Assembly: GCA_013350335.1 (NCBI GenBank)
Contig: CM023540.1
Location: 49,768,552 to 49,832,551 of the forward strand
Length of the DNA: 64,000 nt
DNA from: Chimonanthus salicifolius
Taxonomy: Eukaryota; Streptophyta; Magnoliopsida; Laurales; Calycanthaceae
Direction of reading: 5' to 3'
Shown here one piece after another: positions 58,169 through 64,000 of this stretch. Numbering within the stretch: position 1 is the first letter of the stretch; each line of letters opens with the position of its first letter. The notes under the pieces were generated by a model. The model saw only the letters and a program-made list of their open reading frames with translations, made no database searches and had not been told where the DNA came from. A program made the position numbers and the translations under genes.

Positions 58169-59499
58169 TATTGTAACACCTTGGAATTTTATATTACTTA
58201 TATTTATGAAATTTGCCATTTCTTGGATAAGGTTACAATTGGAACAATTGGGTAAAATATATTCAATTGGGTCAAAATTGCTAATTGGGTCAAAATGTCC
58301 AATTGGGACCCATTGGGGCGTGTTTGACTTGGTTGACCACCAAGTGAGTTGAGCTAAATTAAATGAGTCGAGACGTACGGTTTATAATTCAAATTCAAAT
58401 AACGAGACGTACGGTTTGTATTTCAAATTCAAATACAAATAAACGAGACGTACGGTATCTATCTCAAATTCAAATTCAAACGACGGGGCGTACGATTGAT
58501 ATTTCAAATCCAAATTCAAACAAAAGAAAGACGGTTTACATTTTGAATGTAAAGGGATGGACGGCTCCATGTTTAAAATTTAAATGAAGGAGATGGACTC
58601 AATATTTGAAATTCAAGTAAAGGGAATATGTTTAAAATTCAAAATAAAGGGAGTGGACGGTTTCATGTTTGAATTTCAAACAAATAATATGGAGGAAGCT
58701 ATGTTTAAATTCAAATTAATGGTACACGATGGAGAGATGGAAGGATATAGGTTTGTTTCAAATTCAAAGGCAATGGATACACGTTGGAAAGATGAGGGAG
58801 GTTTAAAGTTTAAATTGAAACAAATGAGTTGTGTTTAATATTTGAATTTCAAACAAATGAAATACGTTTGAAATTCAAATGGGATGGACGGTTGTTAATA
58901 TTGGAGATTCAAACAAAAGAAATGGAAGAGCTAGAATTGATACACGTTGGAGCTGGTTGCAAAATTTGAAATTCAAAACAAATGGAGATGTTTATGGATT
59001 GGTTTATTTCAAAATCAAGACAAGAATGCCCATGGAGGGATAATGAGATTATTTCACATTTAAAATATTCAAATTTTGAATGGTTCACACGTTGGAGTCT
59101 TGAGAATTTTATTTCATGAGGAGATAGGAAAGATAATCCCTCTTGACCATCTCTCCCTCACACTCTACCTAGGACGACCAGCAATCTAAGAGGAAAGATC
59201 AAAGACTTGGAGTAATTTTTATCATCTCAAGGTTTCATATCTCTCAAATCTAATCCCTAGCCGAACCACCTCAAGGACTTCAACAAGAACAATCTCAGTT
59301 AAAGGAGAAGGAAGGAAGGACAAAGAAAGGAACAGAAGAGCCAAACCGGAGCAACGACCAAATCGGTGGAGTCGCGGAAACGATAAGTGTTCTACAATTT
59401 TTTTTAGTTAGTAAGATAACCAAAGAAGCTTGATCAGTTCCTTGAACATTCAAATCTTAAAAAGGGATGTACTAAACCATTGAACATGAAAAGGAGGTG

Positions 59500-60492
59500 A
59501 TTAGGTTTGGTCATGATGATTGGCCAAACCCATCAAAGAATATGATCATGGCTAGAATATCCAAAGGAAGAGGTAAAGGAACCATAGCCGAACCCCATGG
59601 AAGAAAATGAATGGTTAATGTTGTTTGAAAGGAGTAGGAATTGGGTCATAGGGTTCGGCCACCCTAGATGGCCGAACCCCATGAAAGAATATGGAACTTT
59701 TTATGGTTTTTGAGGGATAAAAACCATACTAGGTTTTGGAAGTTTAAAGGGTTTTTAAAGGGAGTTAAGGTTACTGTTTTGGACCAGTTATTACATGGCT
59801 AAAACATGTGGTTATCATGGCCAAGTTGCTGGTCATAGACCATGGAAAAATAATGGAGTAATTGGGTTAAGAGAACCATAGGGTTCGGCCATGTGTATGG
59901 CCAAACCCCATGGACAATTTTTATGGGTTAAGTTAAAGTAAGAACATGGTTGAAATTTATGGACTATGATGTGCTTTGCCTAAGAATTATACATGTTGAT
60001 TTATGGACTTAGTATAGGTAATTAATCAGCGATCATGGATGATGGAAAGTGGAACAAAAACCGGTTTGGTGAGGTTCGGCCATGAAGTATGGCCGAACCC
60101 CACTAAGGGTTATTAGTGGCTTAAATGTGTAATTAATAATGTGATTGAAGTGGCATTTAAGAATGATTAAAGGAATCAAATTGTGATGGTGAGGTTCGGC
60201 CATGTTGTATGGCCGAACCCCACCAAGTGGATTGGTTATGGTTATTTGTTTTTAAGTAAAAATTAGACAAAGGTTAGTATGGTGGCAGAATGGTAAATAT
60301 AGATGAAATGACCAAAGGATTGGAAATATGGGCTGAAATCAAAGTGGTAAGGTTCGGCCATGTTGTATGGCCGAGCCCTACCAAGGTTCTTTGGGAAGTT
60401 TGAGTTAATTGAATGGCTTTAGTTAAATAAAAAGAGAGACCAAAAAGTTAAGTGGGTGAGGTTCGGCCATGGGGTATGGCCGAACCCCACAA
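59500..60492 (+). repeat. Hairpin array of element C 3' LTR
   Basis: Copies near 59500-59531 (weak), 59646-59683, 59875-59912, 60067-60104, 60185-60223, 60346-60383 and 60454-60492, with the same arm families as in the 5' LTR. One palindrome at 59580 is reduced to CCATAGCCGAACCCCATGG. Confidence 0.9.
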
Positions 60493-60779
60493 AGTGGATT
60501 TTTGGGATTTAGACTAAGTTGGAATCAAATGGTTAAGAGTTTGATTTGCTGTTATAAAAATAGGGCTTGAACGGCGTACAAGTTGTAAACAAGAGACAGT
60601 TCAAAAGAAGGGTCAAACTAAGTGAACATTAAGTAGGTTTTCCTACCTCTTTATAACCACTCTCATATGTGATGTTTATCATGATTTTTATGAGTAGTTT
60701 ATGTTAATGTATTATGTTCAAAATGGGATTATGAAATGCTAGAATATATTTCCAAATGGCATGTATCATGTATTCATTG

Positions 60780-60990
60780 ACATCTCATGCATGGCATGGG
60801 GTGGTGGTTATGTAGCCGGAGGATCTACACTCCGTCGGGGAGTCCGAAAAACCTGTGTGGTGGTATCTTGATAACAAGAATTCCCATCAAGGGAAACCGG
60901 AGGGTCCACACTCCGTCGGGGCGTCCGAACAACCAATGTTGAGGGAGGCTGTGTATATTTGTGATGGGTGGGACTCATTACATTTGCATC
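60780..60990 (+). repeat. Two-copy structured module of element C 3' LTR
   Basis: Same arrangement as at 52225-52430. The middle stem here reads CTTGATA with CATCAAG, so the last pair is mismatched in this copy. Confidence 0.7.
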
Positions 60991-62907
60991 ACATACATAG
61001 CAATGTTTTTGTAAGATTTTGACGATATGTACCTTTATATTATTCGCATGTTTTATACTCTAACCTTGTGGTAGCCCTAATCGGAAACACCTACTGGGCT
61101 TGTTGGTCTAACGCCCTACCTCTATCCTTAGTGGATGATGCAGGAAAGGGGAAGGACGAGGATCATGAAGGAACCCAAGCATAGGAGCTTGGGCTTTTGA
61201 AAGGATTAATTATGGATTGATATATGGTCCTTTTATTTATGTTTATTGGACAATGTAATTTGACAGTTTGATGACTTTGGGCATGTGATAATTAGTTAAA
61301 TAATTGCTATGGTTTGGATTGATGATTATGTTAAGGTAACTATGAAAAAATGACAATGTACCATGCTATCTAATAAAATGGTGTAGTCATAGGTTCCATT
61401 ATAATTTGCAGTTAGATTAAGTGTTATTCCGCTACGGTTATACTTTCTTATGTGAGAACCATTCTCGTGGACTTAGTCCATGCTCACGTATGTTTGGCCA
61501 GTTAAGGGTCAGACTTAACTCGTGTAGTGACATTCCGCCCTAATCACTTGTTTATTTTTTTTTAAAAAAAATTACTCTGATTTTTAGAGTGAAAAGGGTG
61601 GGGTGTTACAAAATTTATAAACACACAAATGGACTCAATGTTCGAATCTGAAGCCTGAAGACAAAGTCTACAATTGGAAGCCAATAAGCCAAAGTCCACC
61701 AATATTCCGGGCCAGTTAAAAGTCCAAGTATGGGATCGAAGTCCAAAAGATCAAGTGGGACCAGTGAATTTCGTTTGAATGATGGTGTCTTATCTGCAAA
61801 ATTCGGCATTTGAAAAAGACAGTGGACTTAGATAAAAGATAGTGGATTTGAATAAAAGACAGGGATAATGATAAAAGAGTTTGAATCCAAGGAGAGATAA
61901 GAAAGAAAGAGAAGAAAGAGAGGGATAAGAGGAACAAAGATAAGGAGATGAGGAGTTAGCCGATCTCAACAGAGAGAAATTTTGAATTTGAATGGGTCTC
62001 TTATCTTGGTTGAATTTGAAGGGTCCCTTATCTCATCTCTTCTGACTCCTATAAATTGATGGCTGTGGGTTCATTGAAAGTTGAACCGGGCAAGACGTCG
62101 AAGAGACTGAAGTTGGACGAAGAAAGACAGAGAAAAATATTTAATTTCTTGTAAGTTATTTTTTATTTTTATTTTTTTTATGTAAAGTCCAAAAGGATTG
62201 TATTTCATTTCCAATTTTTAAATAACAATTCATGGCAGTTGTTTAGATTTATGGTGGTCCCAGTTATTAAAATATTTAATAGTGATGATTTGTATTTTAT
62301 TTTTAATTCTTTTTATGAATATTATGTAAGAAATTATTTTTAGAATTTTTTTCAAGGAAAGTAGAACCCCTATTAGGATCAGTGGGACTTGCCGTCTTTC
62401 CAGTCTAAGGTTCTTATCAAGAACAATTGTTTTAGATTTGGGGAAAGACAAGTTTAAAACCCGCTCAAGCCTAAGCCTTGAATTGAAAAAAAATCTGATT
62501 TAATGGATGACATAAAAATTCTAATTAGAATTTTAATAGGAAATAAATTTGAATTATATTTTATAACTCTAAAACATTTCATAGTCTAGGCCATGATTTT
62601 ATTATTTTTAAATAGGATAACATGCCGCTTCGATGTTTGACTCGATTCCATTGTAGATTATGTAAACAAATTATTTATCATTGATTTATTTTATTCTTTC
62701 TCAAAATTTATCAAAACAATTCATTGTTCTAAATTAAGATTATAGCTATATGTTTTAGAAAATTATTTCCTTAAATCATTTATTTTAATAATGCCATTTT
62801 CTATTTCATACATATATTTTGTCGGTTTCCCTTGGGTACGACCTCGCACTCATACTCTATACTATAAACTGGTTCGTACGCTTGCGAGTAAATTAAAATT
62901 CACATCA

Positions 62908-62931
62908 AGTTTTTGGCGCCGTTGCCAGGAG
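62908..62931 (+). other. Primer binding site, Asp tRNA type
   Basis: TGGCGCCGTTGCCAGGAG at 62914-62931 complements the 3' end of plant Asp tRNA, apart from one or two changes (usual form TGGCGCCGTTGCCGGGGA). This primer is used by Athila- and Tat-group elements. It shows that F2 is a 5' LTR and that its internal region continues to the right. Confidence 0.8.
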
Positions 62932-64000
62932 AAATCTCGAAATAAATTGTATGTTATTAGATTATGTGATTTTTGAAAATAAATATAATACTGCAGATAT
63001 GTCTTAATTTAGAATTTCATGTAACTTAGGAATTTTTTTTTAATTAAATAAAATTTAAAAATTAAAAAAAAATTATTTGGAACAAAGTTTTGATTTAATG
63101 AGGTGGAGTCCAATTTTCATAACCTTAACTTGATTTAAAAAAAATTTTAGGTTACAAATATTATATTTCTTCCATTAGTTGTAACTTTAGGACAATTGCA
63201 CTTAGATTAGTATCATGCATTTTATTTTTTTATTTGAATCAGAATTTTCACCAAAGTTTTTATTGTCTATTTTACAGAAATTTTAATTAAGCTGCGCTTA
63301 AAAATCGATGGAGATATGCACAACAGGCTAAATCTTCACCAAAGCTTTAAATTGCGCGCTTAAAAAAAATTGCTGAAAATACGCATAAAAGGCTAAGGTG
63401 AGTTTTTAATTTTTTTCTTTTTATTTTATATATCTCATGCATTCATATAGATTTATTTAGGATGTTCTTTATTATTGTTTGCATTTAATCTGTCCATGCA
63501 TCTAGGTTGTTAGTATTCATGCATTAGTTCAGATTATTTTATTAATGTTTGCATATTTGTTTGAATGTTGTATGCTAATTTAGGACTGCATTTTCACAAT
63601 ACTTAGAAAAATAAGATTAGTAAAATTGGTTCATGCTTATCCCTAATAAAATCAATTAAGGAACCATTAGGCTAGATTTTAGGGTTTCATGCTTAAAAGG
63701 AACCTTTTCAGTCTAAATTAATTTTTGTAACTGATGAATATTTTTTCTTCAATCATGGTGTCTAGGATTAGTTCTGTCACCAAGGTGTACAGAACCTAAG
63801 GATAAGTGAAAACTTAAGAAGATGTCGTGTGCTCCTCCACTTACCTGGCCATGATTGTGGTTAAACTCTCATCGGAGACTTTAGATTATTTGGAGAAAAA
63901 AGTAGGAGCCAGTCTAGAGACCTAGGTTAGTTTAGGTTTTTATTTTTAGTTTTAGGTCATTTATTTTGTTTGAATTTGTTTTGGTCTTGTTTTGTCCTTG
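62932..64000 (+). mobile_element. 5' internal leader of the tRNA-Asp-primed element
   Basis: AT-rich leader with no gag reached before the window ends. Two similar segments with GCGCTTAAAAA and CACCAAAGCTTTAAAT lie at 63293-63400. An ATG at 63822 (MSCAPPLTW) is followed soon by a stop. Nothing else is supported. Confidence 0.45.

Larger units (their letters stand above)
58172..61610 (+). repeat. 3' LTR of element C
   Basis: 3,439 bp, closely similar to 49610-53073. Visible differences include many single transitions. About 19 bp are lost inside the hairpin at 59580-59600, while one hairpin that is damaged in the 5' LTR is intact here (59875-59912). A 12-bp loss near 60565 and an 11-bp loss in the terminal hairpin (61503-61518) are also seen. 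The donor-like site is mutated at 59381. Confidence 0.95.
49605..61615 (+). mobile_element. Complete Tekay/Del-like chromovirus element C
   Basis: The element runs from 49610 to 61610 (12.0 kb) between perfect 5-bp repeats AAATT (49605-49609, 61611-61615). It has LTRs of 3,464 and 3,439 bp, a Met-tRNA primer site, one gag-pol frame with domain order gag, protease, reverse transcriptase, RNase H, integrase and chromodomain, and a polypurine tract. Long LTRs plus a C-terminal chromodomain place it with the Tekay/Del chromoviruses. The coding region is disabled, but the LTRs are still closely similar, so insertion is fairly recent. It lies within LTR F2. Confidence 0.95.
49307..62907 (+). repeat. 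5' LTR (F2) of a tRNA-Asp-primed gypsy element, split by element C
   Basis: The LTR starts TGTTGAGCACTG, like LTR F1 at 41105. It is interrupted at 49609 and resumes at 61616, and it ends CACATCA at 62907. Without the insert it is about 1.6 kb. A TATA-like CTATAAATTG lies at about 62050, and the conserved terminus GGTACGACCTCGC then CGCTTGCGAGTAAA at 62837-62893. A primer site follows at 62914. The short length compared with F1 (2.7 kb) shows it is a different subfamily. Confidence 0.65.

Noticed and set aside
62791..62976. 61-codon frame across the LTR end and primer site
   Set aside because: It spans the LTR terminus and the Asp tRNA primer site, which are non-coding.

Overview
The window is repeat-dense nuclear DNA from a flowering plant with a large genome. 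The evidence is plant-type Ty3/gypsy elements with tRNA-iMet or tRNA-Asp primer sites, L1- and RTE-clade LINEs, a MULE-type MITE and AT-rich filler. The species cannot be told. No intact host gene was found; the only candidate is a 55-codon exon-like ORF at 17265-17432. Nearly all coding sequence is decayed transposon sequence, so CDS-like entries are given as pseudogenes.

Region 1 (1-16.4 kb) is LINE-rich. It opens with the poly-A end of one LINE. Next come two inverted fragments of an RRM-containing LINE ORF1, with a 515-bp MITE (9-bp target duplication) in the minus-strand copy. A decayed RTE-type reverse transcriptase follows at 3.7-4.7 kb. An L1-type LINE runs from about 6.8 to 16.27 kb (ORF1 with DUF4283, then ORF2 with endonuclease, reverse transcriptase and zf-RVT). 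Its ORF1 appears split by a 5'-truncated LINE. The tail of that truncated LINE holds a 3.0-kb non-autonomous gypsy element with 5-bp duplications.

Region 2 (16.4-37.5 kb) is dominated by long solo LTRs of 3.1-3.8 kb. LTR A is 17949-21781 (+), LTR D is 24961-28627 (-), and LTR E is about 30745-37518 (-) with LTR B, 31897-35530 (+), inside it. A, B and D are bounded by matching or near-matching 5-bp duplications.

Region 3 (37.5-64 kb) holds an internally deleted Athila/Tat-type element (gag scraps, integrase tail, 3' LTR at 41105-43789). It also holds an LTR-like block with a 47-bp minisatellite and a 436-bp tandem duplication. A three-level nest follows: a decayed gypsy element (RT scraps plus LTR start at 49197) is broken by a tRNA-Asp-primed element (LTR starts 49307, ends 62907). 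That LTR is in turn split by a complete chromovirus (Tekay/Del-like) element C at 49610-61610, with 3.46- and 3.44-kb LTRs, duplication AAATT and a gag-pol gene disabled by seven stops, a frameshift and lost catalytic residues.

The most unusual signal is shared by LTRs A, B and C. Each carries a putative leader intron donor followed by an array of short hairpins built on GGTTCGGCCAT and ATGGCCGAACC. The outer stems vary in a compensatory way. A second two-copy fold lies downstream (CCACA/TGTGG stem followed by CTTGATG/CATCAAG stem), again with paired changes. LTR D carries an unrelated hairpin array (GATACATCGA/TCGATGTATC) that also covaries. These look like structured, transcribed LTR modules, or palindromes kept symmetrical by template switching.
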